This document shows, one piece after another, positions 23,020 through 35,260 of a stretch of DNA of 64,000 nt. Position 1 is the stretch's first letter. The number at the start of each line of letters is the position of its first letter. The notes under the pieces are model-generated. The model saw nothing but the letters and a program-made list of their open reading frames with translations. It was not told the origin of the DNA and did no database searches. The stretch is taken from assembly GCA_029204225.1 (NCBI GenBank), contig CM055100.1:11789272-11853271 (forward strand). The letters are read 5' to 3'. Both the position numbers and the translations under genes were made by a program. The DNA is from Diphasiastrum complanatum. Taxonomy: Eukaryota; Streptophyta; Lycopodiopsida; Lycopodiales; Lycopodiaceae.

Positions 23020-23479
23020 TGTTGGGTACTTTGAATCTAGACCCTAAAATAGTAGGGTTAGCATTTTGGTGGGAAAGCCAAGTGGCCAAATAGGGTTTGG
23101 ACCTGTTATACAAGGATGTAACTCATGGAGAGACATATCTTATCTCTTCTCTATCTCATTTCATGCTTATACATGGTTCTCTTGGGTTCTACTATCCATA
23201 GGTGCACTATACTGTGATTGCATGCAATTCTATGTGTAGAATGATATATTTGTTATTTTTGGATCCACACACGTGAAATACAATAGCTTGCTGGTTTAGT
23301 ACGAACATCAACAGTACTTTATCATTTTATTCATGTTTGATCAAGTTCTATTAGAGTTTGCATCTCATTTTGTGTGTAGATGCTGATTTTTCTACATTGG
23401 TAAGATTGGTAGAGTAGCTTTTTTTGTAACCCAAGATCTTTTTGTGGATTGGATCATCAATTATCTGAAAGCCTTCACA
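23020..23479 (+). repeat. copia 5' LTR with tRNA-iMet primer site
   Basis: The stretch begins TGTTGGGTAC and ends GCCTTCACA, followed immediately by TGGTATCAGAGC (23480-23491), the initiator tRNA-Met primer-binding site. Length is about 460 bp. The right end is firm; the left end is inferred from the TGTTGG start. A gag frame follows at 24081. No matching 3' LTR is seen. Confidence 0.7.
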
Positions 23480-24080
23480 TGGTATCAGAGCTTGTGTTTC
23501 AGGTTATGAAGGAGGAAATCATATCTATCAATGATTTGGTGAAGATATCAAGGCTAGAGCATGCTAGAGAGGATTCTACACCAAAATCAAGTTTTTTGCT
23601 TTTGTAGATTGGATCTTTTGTAGATCAAAACCCTATATAGGTTCATAAACTTGATCAATTCCGATTTTTGAATTTACATACTGGACTTGGCCGATTTTTG
23701 GATCATTGGATTAGCCTAAGTGGTGGCTAATAGATTGCATATCAAATTTTCAGCATTTGCATGTAGATTTGGAATAATCAATTTTTTGTGATTTTGTCAA
23801 AACCCTAATTTTAATTGGATCTCTAGATAGTGAGGTTGCTGGACTTCATTTGAGTGTGTTTCAATCTTAGGAAGTGTCAAGAGTCATTAGATTAAGGATA
23901 GATCATAGGCTGATCAAGGTTCCATGATTCTATGTGTTGATTTGCTTGGTATAAGTGCTAGAAGAGAATTTTCGAGATACTTTCAAATCTCTGTGATTTC
24001 TTTTGAAAACATTTGTTGTTGTTCAAAGAAGTGCTTTGTGCATTGAAACAGGTTGAAAAAGAAGATCAGGTCATTGCTAC

Positions 24081-24620
24081 ATGGCAACCTCAAGTGGACT
24101 CGTGTCGGAAGCCAATGATAGGCTTACCTCAAGTAACTACTCATTGTGGAAAGTGAGGATGGAATCACTTCTTGAAATGAATGATGTTTTGGATATTGTT
24201 GTAGGTTTGGAGGAGAGACCAGCAACACAACAAGATCAAATGAGGCATGATGAGGGCCAAAAGGGCTCTACACATTATCAAGATGAATGTTACCAATAAG
24301 CTTCTCAAGAAAGTTGGTAAGTGTATTTCATCTAAGGATGTTTGGGATTCATTGAAGAAGCTTTATGAATCCAAGTATACTTCTAGAGTGTTGACTCTAA
24401 GAATGCAAATCTTTCTTGTTTGCAAAAGAATCAATAAAGTCCACGTACTTTTGTTTTGAGGATGAAAGCATTGAATGATGAGTTGGCTTGCATTGATGAG
24501 AGCATTAAGGAAGGAAAGCTTGTTCAAGTGATTCTTAATGGATTGTTGGATGCTCATGCTAACATTGTTCAAAATAGAGACTATTATCAGCTGCAAGAGT
24601 TTGTGAATGTAGGTTTGGAT
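24081..24620 (+). pseudogene. copia gag fragment
   Basis: The Gag N-terminus starts MATSSGLVSEANDRLTSSN, with SLWKVRMESLLEMNDVLDIV, the classic plant copia gag pattern. Frame changes near 24250 and 24450 separate it from HIIKMNVTNKLLKKV, KDVWDSLKKLYESKYTSR and LVQVILNGLLDAHANI. It stops at about 24620 where a different repeat begins, so protease, integrase and RT are missing. It resembles the gag of elements at 40575 and 52814. Confidence 0.85.
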
Positions 24621-24624
24621 ATCA

Positions 24625-24760
24625 GACTATATTTGGACGTCCCGGACGAGCGTCATTTTGAGAACCAAATTGTATTTTTGACCTAATGATTGATCTTGTA
24701 TTTTGACCTTGAAGTTGAAAGTTGGTTGGGATCACATTTTTGAATTAGGATCAAAATATA
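24625..24760 (+). repeat. dispersed repeat, inverted copy of 4210-4360
   Basis: It matches the reverse complement of 4210-4360 (see that entry). It begins exactly where the copia gag fragment ends, so it may mark the end of an element inserted there. Confidence 0.6.
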
Positions 24761-24839
24761 TGAAGGCGAGTGATACCTTGGGTTGAAAGTGAGGGCAATG
24801 CAACTTTGGTTGTCACAATGCAAAATTGTTGGTCTAAGT

Positions 24840-25110
24840 TGCTAGCTATTCAAGTCCTACAATATATTATCTTCTGAGCCATATCATTTTCTTCACTTAT
24901 TGGATAGCACTAAATAATTCAGATTCAGTAGGAAACAAGAAAACTCATCTATGTTTCCTATTGTTCCAAGAAATAGGTTCTCATGCAAGAAAGCAAATGT
25001 AGCCAGATGTGGACTTTCGAGTGTCCAAATCATCAGCCCAATCTAAATCTGAATAGGCTTCAAGAGTGTGTGTCGCCCTCTTAATTTCCGTCATAGCATA
25101 TTGCAAAATG
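24840..25110 (-). pseudogene. copia RNase H relict
   Basis: On the minus strand LEAYSDLDWADDLDTRKSTSGY and, after one stop, EPISWNNRK can be read. This is the copia RNase H core with catalytic Asp residues (SDLDWA), normally followed by the S-T-E-A-E motif, which here reads S/PTESE. It is an isolated fragment. Confidence 0.8.
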
Positions 25111-27752
25111 CTGGGAGTATCGAATGTATCTAAGGACTCTTTGAGGAGCCTTTCAATGAGATAAGTCTAGATCAATTACGTAGGGAGCCTAGGAGACAAT
25201 AGAGGCAACGGTGTCTTTTAGGATCAAACACTTGCCAATTGGAATTGTCAACCTTGCCCAAATTACCTACGTGTTGTGATGGATATGGCCACGTGCCATA
25301 AACCTTGTCCAAAATACCTACACATATGGACACATACCACATTAGTCTCACAATGGCTATATGGACACATACCACATTAGGGAAGTTTTGAACTCCAAAA
25401 GGACCTGATAAGAATTCGTACAAAGATCCCTTTTGTATTATTAAAATATTATAACACTATTTTCAACTAATACCTTTGACTTGCCATAACTTTTTAATCA
25501 TAGCTCAGAAGCATGTCATGTAAGGTATCATTGGAAATCACTCGTCGAGCGCTTTCCAACACACCAAACTTCATTGAAATCGGACTTACCACTAAAAAGT
25601 TATGCCATTTTTAACGTGGACTCAAAAAGTTACATTGCGTTGATTTCAATTTTGAGTGTTTTGATTGGTCCATGTGTAAAAAAAAATATAAACAAAATCT
25701 TTACAAAGGGTTTTTGGATTTAGAACTTCTCTAATGTCCCCCTTCACACATGACATGAAGTCACACACTGATGTTTCACCACCAAGGCCATGTTAGTAGA
25801 TGCAATATCATTGTCCTCTCCCAAATTATTAGAGAAGACGAGTTCTACTAGTAGTGTTTCGTGCAAGGGAGACCTTCTAGAACAACCCCATGGACATACG
25901 CCTATACTCTCCTATACACTCGCCATAAGCAGCACACCCTCTTAAGAGTAGAGTACAAACTATTCCACATCATTGTCACTACTCCCTAAGACACAACCAC
26001 AAGAGGGGCTAATGAATTTGGATATTCTAGTGGCACGAAATTGTGTTCCAACCATTTCGTGCGAAGATGCTTTGCAAGTCTAGATAACATCAATCAACAA
26101 CTAGTGGCAAGCATTGATTCAATTTAAACTTTCCTAGCCAAAGGCTCAAACTAAACATGAGGCAATACCAATACAAAATTTGAGCTATATAAAAACCATA
26201 AAATGATGATTGCTTCAATTCACCAAACTGAATAAATTTGGCAATTGAGCATTTAGTTCCATATCGATCATGCACTATTGTTTAGAATGACGATAAACTG
26301 TGTTGTAAAAAGCTACATTTGTTTCAAAATGTGCAATAGTTTACAATGTGCTTCATGATAAAAAGAATGTGCTTCGTGATAAGAAGTGATTACAGCTTTT
26401 TATCTTAAGAATCAAATCAAAGCTCTATTAGTTGATGGATCAAAACCCATTTGAAAATTATGGAAATATGTTAGTTTAGAGAACAATTTTCAATTTAAAG
26501 AAAAGTTGCAAAGTGATATCTAATTTCACACTTTGACGTGGGTTTGTGCCATCAACCAATAACCCGCATTTGATGCACATCATGTACTCAAAGAGTTTAG
26601 TGTATATGGTTTTCATCCGCTATTGCTTTGTCTGGTTTGTAATATTGAGATGAAATGTTTTGCAAAGAGATTGCTATTTGTATCTAGCTGAGTGCTAGTC
26701 ATTTGGACTTGCCTTGACAAGCTTAAAATGGATAGCCTGCCAAATTGAGGATTTGGAATATTATTGCTAGCGAGTGATATGGTGGAAAATGTTTACTCTT
26801 AAAAGATAAGACAAGAAAGCTCCCACCCATTTCACAAGGTAGTGCATCCAAGGGGAGCTATGTTCTCACCGTCACCTCCAACTTTTGGTCATCTCAAAGA
26901 TTCGTAGTTTCAATCATGCCCTAGCCAACCAATAAGGGTTGTGTGTGATCCTAGATAGAAAAGGTCGTACATTGTGAAGGAATCTCTTCTTGCATTTGAG
27001 TTTTTCTAGCTACACACAGCTTCACTTGTGTGATAAACATTTAACCAAGAAATGTTATGATAATACAGCATATTCTTAGGCAGAGCTGAAGTTTTCCTGA
27101 CGTTCACCTTTCAAAGCAGTCTACAATTGCATATGGATTTTCCTTTTGCATCATGCAAAATGCAAGTTTGAGGGCTTATTTAACCATAACAGTGAAAATT
27201 ATTAACCAGTGGATTGTGTTGAACGTGTGACTAAGATTGTTCATCTGGCTCTTTAAGCTCTCAAAGAGCCTTTGGGCTATGCTTGTTGTAAAGATTATAC
27301 AACCAAAAAATCTCCACTCAGACGTTTTTGTTTCCCAATTTCACATCAAGAAATTATATTTGCCACTTATTCACTTCAAGCAGTTTTTTCACATCTGATC
27401 TAGCTTATTTCAAACTAGCTTTAAGTAGGTTTTCCAAGCTACTGGTGCTTCTTGTCAAGCACCTTTCAATATTTCAGTACTAATTTTTCCAAAAGTCCAC
27501 TTTCTTCTCATCATCTTTTGCTGTGTGCTGAGCTGATGCTCCAATTGATGCTAAGGTAGCGATAACAATTGGCTCCTTTACTTTTACTCAATTTTAGGGT
27601 CATCAAGATCATATAATGCAAGAGTAACCTTCAAAATATCGAAACTTTTTTTTGGATACATGTACAGCCTCATGTACAGCAAAAAAAAGCCTGAGTTATA
27701 ATTTATCTTACAATTGGAAAAATTTGAAAAATATGTGATACCAGCCTGACTT
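25111..27752. other. intergenic region, no gene recognised
   Basis: AT-rich non-coding DNA. A 21-base direct repeat (ATGGACACATACCACATTAG) occurs at about 25326 and 25363. No domain is found in the short frames. The last part (27560-27752) may be 3' UTR of the minus-strand gene that ends at 27753. Confidence 0.5.
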
Positions 27753-28767
27753 TTACTCTTCGAATGTCTTAGGCTGAAAGCCATCACCCAGTGCAGCCTT
27801 CGAAGGATCTTTCAGGAACTGATTCTCAGCACTCTCACTATGGTATACACAATTGACCTCTGGAGCTTGCCGCAAATCACCAACAAATCCAAAAGTATTC
27901 ATATTTCGTTTACAATCTCTTACTTCCTTAGAAGAGACAAGGCCCCGAGACTCCAAAACACTCCAATTACTTTGAAGAAGAACACAACCTGGCTTTACTT
28001 CAGCTTGTGAGACATAGACATTGAATCTGCAAAGCAAGTCAGAACAGATCAAGAGTCACTGTCATATAAGGGGATTAGTGTTTTGCAACTGTTTGTGGTT
28101 TCTCTTTTAGGTCTTTTCTTCACCTCCACAAATAAAATGGCAAGCAGGTTAGTATTCAAGCTTGCTCACCATTTTTAAAGTTTAACTCAAAGCACCCATC
28201 CATCTAAAATATATCATTGAGATTCAGCTTAATGTGAACTGTGATATTCAAACAGCAACAGCCTATACAGAGGTTCATTCTACAACTCACGGGTTAAAGG
28301 AGATATATAGACGTTGGTCCAGAACCAATGCGCTCATGCCATTTGAAAGACATATATCAGAATTTGGTGTCTGCCGATCAATGACTTCTCTTGAAGCAAC
28401 ATTGTTTGGCTCTACATTGAGGACTGTATCAGCAGCAATGCCTGCACCAATCCCTAGAACAAATATTCCTCCTAGTATGTACTTGTTTGCTCCTGCTAAT
28501 ATGGAAGCAGGTTTTGATTTACGTTGCCTAGCCCAAAATTTGTCATCATCTGTATCATACAAAAAGTCCCCTTTTCTTTTTGAATACACATCCCTTCGTG
28601 CAATGTAGCCCAATCGCCTGCCTGAAGGTCGGTCTAACTCATCGTCGAAGTCCAGGCTGCAAGACGCTGGTTCTACCAGATCAGAATACTCAGAGTAGAA
28701 GTCAGATTGAAAACTTTGGGGATCATCACCTCTTCGTAAAGCTTTGATTACTAAATGACATTTGAAT
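27753..28767 (-). CDS. probable chloroplast membrane protein (DUF3172-like), 3' exons
   Basis: Two coding exons are visible: 28767-28291 and 28026-27753, separated by a 264-bp intron (donor GTGAGT, acceptor TTTGCAG). The upstream acceptor (TTTTTTTGCAG) shows that at least one more 5' exon exists. The 249 visible residues start FKCHLVIKALRRGDD, followed by an acidic stretch, DRPSGRRLGYIARRDVYSK, one hydrophobic segment (YILGGIFVLGIGAGIAADTV), then FNPFNVYVSQAEVKPGCVLL and NMNTFGFVGDLRQAPEVNC, ending PKTFEE. The pattern resembles the plant/cyanobacterial DUF3172 family, from memory and not checked. Function is unknown. A transit peptide would lie in the missing exon. The frame is clean through both exons, so the gene looks alive. 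Confidence 0.75.
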
Positions 28768-29560
28768 CTGCAAAAAAATAATCAATGAGGCTACTTTTAA
28801 CACCAAGCTGAAAATTCCTTAGTAGCCATATTACCAAAGCTGACACCCGTAAAAGTAATACAATTCATGATGAAAAGAGATTTGTTTCTTTCTATAGCGA
28901 ATTGCTTGCAATGACACCGCATTTGAAGGCAAGGCCAAACTCATAAACATCAAGTAAAAATATATATTAATCATGACCCATTGCTTCTATAAGAGCACAT
29001 ATCAGCCATTAAGTATGCAACCTTTGACTATACAATCCATCTAAGAGTCTCTAATTTCCCAAATGCATAACATGGACTTAAGGTGCTGCTATATCTCAAC
29101 TCAACAAATCAGCATTCATACATAGAAATCAAATGCATGAAAATTAGAAACTATTTAATAAAATCTCTTGGGTTCCTAAACTTGAAACGTGAGCATAAGA
29201 GACTGCAACTGTAACTTTAACACTAGGCATTGGATAGCATGGTTTCAACCTTAGAAGCCCGTGCCGACCCTTTTTGGGTCGGAACGTACTGTTCGTTCCG
29301 TACAGTACGTTCCGGAACGAACTAGGTCGGAACCTTTTTTTTTAAAAACAAAAAAACCAGTATCAAGCTGGCCGTGATCTTCCTTCTTCGTGATCTTCCT
29401 TCTTGATAATGTATTGAGGGACGCTACAGATCAGAAATCGATTTGAAATCATTGTTTTGAAATTGATGATGCGTAAATTTAAACAAAGAAATCGAATTTA
29501 ACAAACACGTTGATCCTAGAATCGCTATCTTCTCTGACTGCTGCTCACGGTTTTCCTAGA
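28768..29560. other. probable intron or upstream region of the DUF3172-like gene
   Basis: On the minus strand this lies 5' of the splice acceptor at 28768-28770. No plausible coding exon was found. A copia relict begins at 29560, so the intron may have been enlarged by retrotransposons or the gene's 5' part may be displaced. Confidence 0.4.
29281..29313. repeat. perfect 12-bp stem inverted repeat
   Basis: GGAACGTACTGT (29281-29292) and ACAGTACGTTCC (29302-29313) are exact complements with a 9-base loop TCGTTCCGT. It continues into further GGAACGAAC/GGTCGGAACC repeats and a T run. The structure could be the end of a small foldback element. Confidence 0.8.
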
Positions 29561-31095
29561 ATCGCTATCTGCCACGTTTGGTAACTACCGCAACTTCTCG
29601 AAGTGACTTCTGGCATAGACGCTTGGGTCATCTAAACTACAGAAGCTTGAGATTGCTACGCAAATTGAAGATGGTAACAGGTTTGCCTAGCCTAGATGAT
29701 CAGGAGGAGTCTATTTGCAAAGGATGCGTACTTGGCAAATCGCATGAAGACAATGTCGATAGGTGGGGCATTTTACTTCCTGACGTTCATTGATAATTAC
29801 TCGAGAAGAACATGGATCTACATCATCAAGGAGAAATCTAAGACATTTGAGTGCAAAAAACTTTAAAGCGTTGGTGGAAAACTAAACAAATGCCAAGATT
29901 AAGGTGTTGAGGTCGGATCGAGGAGGTGAGTATCGCTCTACAGCATTCATTAACTTCTACAAAGAGCATGGAATCAAGCATCAGTTTGCACAAGTTCATA
30001 CACCTCAGCAAAATGGTGTAGTGGAAAGAAGAATCATACAATCGTAGAAGCCGCTGGAGCCATGATGACACATATAGGAGCTACAGATTCTTTTTGGGGT
30101 GAAGCAATACGCAAAACAACTTTCTTGTAGAATAGAAGTCCAACAGTTGTTGTACAAAATCGTACTCTTGAGGAAGCATTTAGCGGGAAGAAACCAAGAG
30201 TGGATGGTTTACAAGTTTTGGGATGCAAGGTATATGTCCATATCCCTAAGAGTGGGAGGAGCAAGATGCAAGCGAAAGCCTTCAAATGCATTTTTACAGT
30301 CTATGATGAACAAACCAAAAGATATTGTTGCTATGATCCAATGGGTCGATGCATGCACATTAATAGAGATGTGCTATTTGATAAAGTTTACAGGTTTGGT
30401 GATGCTGAAAGAGATAGCAATGATCTATCAAGGATTATCATGGAGGATGAAGCCGCACAACCACCACAAAGTGGCCCATGGTCGAGAATGAAGGACATGG
30501 CACACCTCCTATCAATGAGGATAGATGGAGGAGAGACAAACCCTTTGGTACAAGTAAAGAGGAAGTAGCTGGAGAGAAGTGCAAGGAGAAGGACGTTGGG
30601 ATACATACTCCCCTTGTAGTGGTTCATCGCAACAGAAACTACTCAAGTGGTACACTAGATTGATGGAAAACACAAAACAGGAGGTAGTGGAATCTAGTAA
30701 ACAAGGAGAGCTGTGACGCTCCATGCGTGAAAGGAAGGAACCTGATAAGTATCGGGTTAATCTTGCACTTATGAGCCACATTACTGAGTCCAGTGAGCCT
30801 TCTTGCTTTGAAGAGGTAAAGGATCAACAAATTTAGCTATGCAAGAGAAAATTGACTCTATTAAGCGCCATGATACCTGGGAGATAGTGGACCTTCCAGA
30901 GGGAAAGAAACTCATTGGTAACAAATGAGTGTATAGAACGAAGTACAATGTTGATGGTACCTAGAGAAACACAAAGCAAGGCTTGTGGTTAAGGGCTACA
31001 CACAAAACAAAGGCATTGGCTACAAGGAGACGTTTGGAATACACTTTGTATGGTGATAGCATTGGCAGCTTTGTTTGGATGGAGTCCACATGTTC
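29560..31095 (+). pseudogene. copia gag-pre-integrase, integrase and RT-start relict
   Basis: The plus strand reads the pre-integrase motif FWHRRLGHLNYRSLRLLRKL and CKGCVLGKSH (HHCC). Then, in shifting frames, come IDNYSRRTWIYIIKEKSKTF, LRSDRGGEYRS, QFAQVHTPQQNGVVERR and DSFWGEAIRKTTFL, an integrase core with its D,D,E residues. The C-terminal segment VLGCKVYVHIPKSGRSKMQ (30215-30400) and the RT start DSIKRHDTWEIVDLPEGKKL (about 30845) follow. Many stops and frameshifts show long decay. It ends at about 31095. Confidence 0.85.
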
Positions 31096-31109
31096 ATAGC
31101 ATGTAAAAG

Positions 31110-31439
31110 AGCGGTTTTCAAAGCCGCGGCACCCACTTTTCTCAACAATTTATAGAGTTTGGTGATCTACAACTTTCAACCAGCGTTCAAACCTTTTGGA
31201 AACATTTTTCAACAACTCTACACAACAATGCTTGTTTACTTGTTGCAAATCTGAAAATAGCACACTCTCCTCAAGTCCTCCTTCCGTTGTATACCTCCCA
31301 AGTGGGAGACTCCAAGCCATGTGCACATCCTAGATTACAACATGTGGCAACCACGAGTCACTAGTCAAGTCAACAGGCCCAGTCATCGTTCAATCTCAAG
31401 TTAGGTTTTGGGACCCAAGGGAGGTGGGTCCCTAACTCC
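31110..31439 (-). repeat. possible 3' LTR remnant of element J
   Basis: Non-coding sequence just beyond the chromodomain stop of element J, containing GGGAGGTGGGTCCC-like and TTGACTTGACTAGTGACTCG segments. Its position fits the polypurine tract and 3' LTR start, but no clear TG...CA boundary or partner LTR was found. Confidence 0.3.
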
Positions 31440-32640
31440 TCTTCTAAGGAAGGAAATCTAGGAACTTCAATCTAAGGTCACGTTCCTTTTTCCAAGTATC
31501 ATCGTCCTCGGAGCCTCCTTTCCAATGAACCAAGTACTCAGTTACCTGCCGGTTTTTGAGCCGACGTTGACGTACATCAACAATGGCCTGTGGTTCCGAA
31601 GGTACAAAGGATGTCAGGTCCTCAAGCTGAACTAGATCCTCCTGAAGGATTAAGTCATCCTTTCCACCAAGTCGTTTCTTTAAACGACTATGTGAAAAAC
31701 TGGATGAACCTTGACACCTTGAGGGAGTTCTAGTTTATAGGCATTCCGATTGAGTTTCTTAACAATATGGAAAGGCCCAGCATAACGAGGTGATAACTTC
31801 GAACATTTTCTAGTCTTTAATACTCTTTTGAGATTCTAAAAAATACCCAAGTTCCCTCCTCATAGACCCTACGTTGTCGCTTTTGATTAGCGTAAAACTG
31901 GGGTCTATCCTGAGCCGTTTTTACGTTATCACAAGCAACAAGCAACATTTCTTGCTTATCATGTAGGAGATCCACTATTGCTTTAACCTTGAGGCTTTTG
32001 AGGCCTACAGAGATTGGAGCTCTAGGCTAGAAACCATACATCAGAGAAAATGGACTAAAACCCGTTGCTAAATGCTTTGCGCTATTATATGCAAATTCAA
32101 TCATTGGAAGGTACGTTTCTCAATCCGACTGTCTTATGCACGAAGCATATCTTCCATAGACTGGTTCGTCCTCTCTGTCTGACCATCCGAAAGACCCTAG
32201 ACTTAACGTGGTCTCTAATTTCTCGAAGACCGCCTGCCAAAATTTCATAGTGAACTTAGAATCTCGATCACTAACAATATCATTCGGCAAACCAAACAAC
32301 CTGAACAAGTTTTCTACGAAAAGTTGAGCAAGTTCAGAAGCTTTGACAATTTGCTTAGTTGGAATGAATTGCGCCATTTTGGTTAATCTATCAACTATAA
32401 CCCAAATAGCATCATTTTGCTTCCCCGTCCGAAGTAGCCCAACCACAAAGTCCATGGAAATACTTTCCCCTTTCTTTCGGGAATTTCCAAGGGCATTAAT
32501 AAACCAACTGCCTTAAGTCTTTCAGCTTTGCGAACCTATGCTTCCACTTGACTTTTTTAGTTTGGCCAATAAAAATTCCTTTTTATAAGGTCAAGTGTTC
32601 TTTGTGATAGGGTGCCCTGCACACGGGCTGTCATGACATT
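31440..32640 (-). pseudogene. element J integrase with chromodomain
   Basis: The catalytic-core part reads MDFVVGLLRTGKQNDAIW, IVDRLTKMAQFIPTKQIV and DIVSDRDSKFTMKFWQAVFE (32455-32220). Then, after a frame change, come ATGFSPFSLMYGF and SPRYAGPFHIVKKLNRNAYK. The chromodomain reads RRLKNRQVTEYLVHWKG and DDDTWKKERDL (about 31555-31470), with the aromatic cage residues Y, W and W. Chromodomains direct insertion to marked chromatin in this group (family knowledge). Confidence 0.85.
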
Positions 32641-32831
32641 CATGCATGATGCAGGATTTGGGCCCTAATATCATCATTTTCTGGCACACAAACTTTTCCA
32701 TTCCTGAAAAGTAACCCATTCCTAATTGAATAGTCTCTTAATATCTTGTCTTCAGGAGAAATCTTGGAATCCTGCATTCCAAGTTCACCACTAGATCTAG
32801 AAGAACCTGCCAGGACGTCGAGTAAATTCTT

Positions 32832-33720
32832 CTAGAAAGCAATCGGTCTACCATCCTGATATGGGACTACACCTATAGCATAGTCACTGGCATCCATCTC
32901 AAGTACATACGGCTTGTTAGGATCCACTATGTGTAAGATAGGTGTTGTAGTTACACAGTATTTGAGGTTCTCAAAACTCTGATTCATCTCTTCAGTCCAA
33001 GTAACTGAAGGACTGAATTTACTGTGTCGGCTCGTTCTTTTAGCCCCTTTGAGGACACTTGTCAGAGGCAATGCAATTATTGCATTGATAAATCTATGAA
33101 AAAACCTCGTAAAGCCCAAAAAGGACTTAACCTCCCAGATGGTTCTAGGGATTGGCCATTCACGAACTTGTCAAACTTTATTTGGGTCGATTTCCAACCC
33201 ATGGTCCGAAATGACGTGACCGAGATAAAGCAATCTCTTCTGGAAGAAATACATTTGGATTCTTTGGCAAAAAGCTTCCCCTGTCTAAGTAACTTTAAGA
33301 CAATCCTGAGATGCTCCTCATGCTCCTCCAAGGTCTTACTATAGATGAGAATATCATCTAAGTAAACTATGACAAGCTTTCCCAAATACGGACGAAGAAG
33401 ATCGTTTCATCATTTGCTGGAAAGTTGTTGGAGCATTAGTCAATCCAAAATGTAAAACCAGAAATTCATAATGGCCATACCTAGTTCTAAACCTGGTCTT
33501 TTCAAAATCCTCAGTCTTTATACGAATTTGATGCTACCCTGATCTCAAATCGATTTTGGTGAAATACTTTGCACCATGTAATCGATCAACTAGTTCATCC
33601 ATTCGAGGTAAAGGATAACGATTTTTAATCATTAACTTATTTAATTTTTTAAAGTCCACACAAAGACGAGTACCTCTGTCTTTTTTATCAACTAAAATAA
33701 CTAGGCCCCCCAAGGAAACT
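32832..33720 (-). pseudogene. element J reverse transcriptase and RNase H start
   Basis: The catalytic box reads [20 protein letters not shown] (33370), an intact YLDD. The fingers and first palm motif lie at 33720-33500 in broken frames. A frame change joins the thumb to [20 protein letters not shown] and then to RNase H start (KPYVLEMDASDYAIGVVPYQ). At about 32832 the frame leaps from QDGRPIAF to sequence of the RNase H-integrase spacer: most of RNase H is deleted. Confidence 0.85.
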
Positions 33721-34420
33721 TACTAACATGGCCCATCTTGAGGTAATTTTGCAATTCCCTATAAACTTTATCCTCTTCAGTAGTACTCATCTTGTAAGGA
33801 TACAAAGATACAAGAAAACTACCAGGAATAAGTTTAATATCATGGTCAACTCCCCTAGAGGGGGGAAGATCCTCAAGAAGCTGCACATGAAACACATCAT
33901 TAAATTGCCTAAGTTTCCTAAAGGTTTCACCTTTACGTGAATTTTCCTGCTTTAGGTTGTTAGACATTAATTCCATTTGAAAATTGTAAAATTGCAAACT
34001 ACATTTTTCATGATAAGAGAAATCCTTCAACCAACATAAATAGGAATTACAATCCACAATATATCCATACATTTAACAGTTTCTAGAGCAGAAAGCATAT
34101 ACGGAGAAAAAATATCAACATTTCCATTTAATTCTATGAGTGAGCCGTTATGTAAGAACGACAAATTGTGTGCTACATAGTTTTTTTTAACGTCTCGTTC
34201 CTCTCATAGAACCACTCCTTACCAAGTATTACATCTACCTTATCTAGATTCATAATATGAAAGTCTAAGTTATCGTTATAGGCTTGTATTTTGAATCGGC
34301 AGATGTGAGACTATCAGGTCCCAAACTTGGCTTTCCGCTCCTGTTGCCAGCTGCACTATATAACGGTGGTCACTTTGCTTTGTTTTCCCCTTTAGCCTCT
34401 GCAACAAACTAGAGTTCATA
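33721..34420 (-). pseudogene. element J protease/linker remnant
   Basis: The linker reads VFHVQLLEDLPPSRGVDHDI and LIPGSFLVSLYPYKMS, as in element B. The protease part is nearly unreadable. A stretch around 34260-34200 matches the LDFHIMNLDKVDVILGKEW type in broken frame. Confidence 0.6.
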
Positions 34421-34481
34421 AAATTATGTGTGAAAACATCGTCAAATTAAATGGTTACGGCTTGGCCACCCACAATCCCCT

Positions 34482-35260
34482 TCATCCGAATAAGGTCGTG
34501 AGGACCAAAAACAGCCGTATTAAAGCAAGAATGCTCACACACAGAATTACCAGTAAAGGAAAGATCAACACAAGATATGCTAGAGTTACCTGGCGTCTTA
34601 AAAGATTAGCCTTCCTTTTCTTTAGACATTCCTTCGCGACATGACCAGGTTCCATGCAATTGAAGCATAGATTGTCGCTTTTGGCTTTCATAAAGGTTTT
34701 GTGATCCATAATAGATTTTTTCTTTGATTTACCATAACCAGAAGACCCTTCCTTTGCCTTATCCTTCCCTTTCTTTGGAAAGAAAGGCTTCTTACCCTTT
34801 ACATGGTGTAAGACACCAGACTCGGGCTTGGCCACTATACGAGTCTCATCGTAAATCCTCGCAAAGCGAACCGCATCCTCGAGGGTAAGAGGTTGGTTCC
34901 TCCTAACCTCTAGATGTAGTCTCTTGGCAACCCAAGAATAAAATGCAATTTTACCAAAAGAGGGTCTATTCTAGTTGCAAAATGAGAATAAACCTCTTGA
35001 AACTCTTGTAAATATTGATCTAGGGGCCGGTTCCCCATATGTATCGTCGCAAACTGATGATAAAATTCAAAGTCATCTAAGATGGGAAGGAAGGCCGCGT
35101 TAAAGGCCTTACAAACAATCTTTCCAATTTTTAGGTGCTTCAGACTTACCCCTTAAATCTTGCCACCACATAAAAGCTTTACCTCGCAAGTACATGACGG
35201 CTAAGTTGATCTTGTTGTTGTCGGATGGATCATGCATGGAGAAGTGTGAGTAGGGAATAC
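34482..35260 (-). pseudogene. element J gag with CCHC zinc knuckle
   Basis: It contains an intact knuckle DNLCFNCMEPGHVAKECLKK (C-x2-C-x4-H-x4-C) after a lysine-rich stretch (KPFFPKKGKDKAKEG). Upstream are Gag core fragments (NKINLAVMYLRGKAFMWW, RRNQPLTLEDAVRFARIYDE) with several frame changes. Confidence 0.8.
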
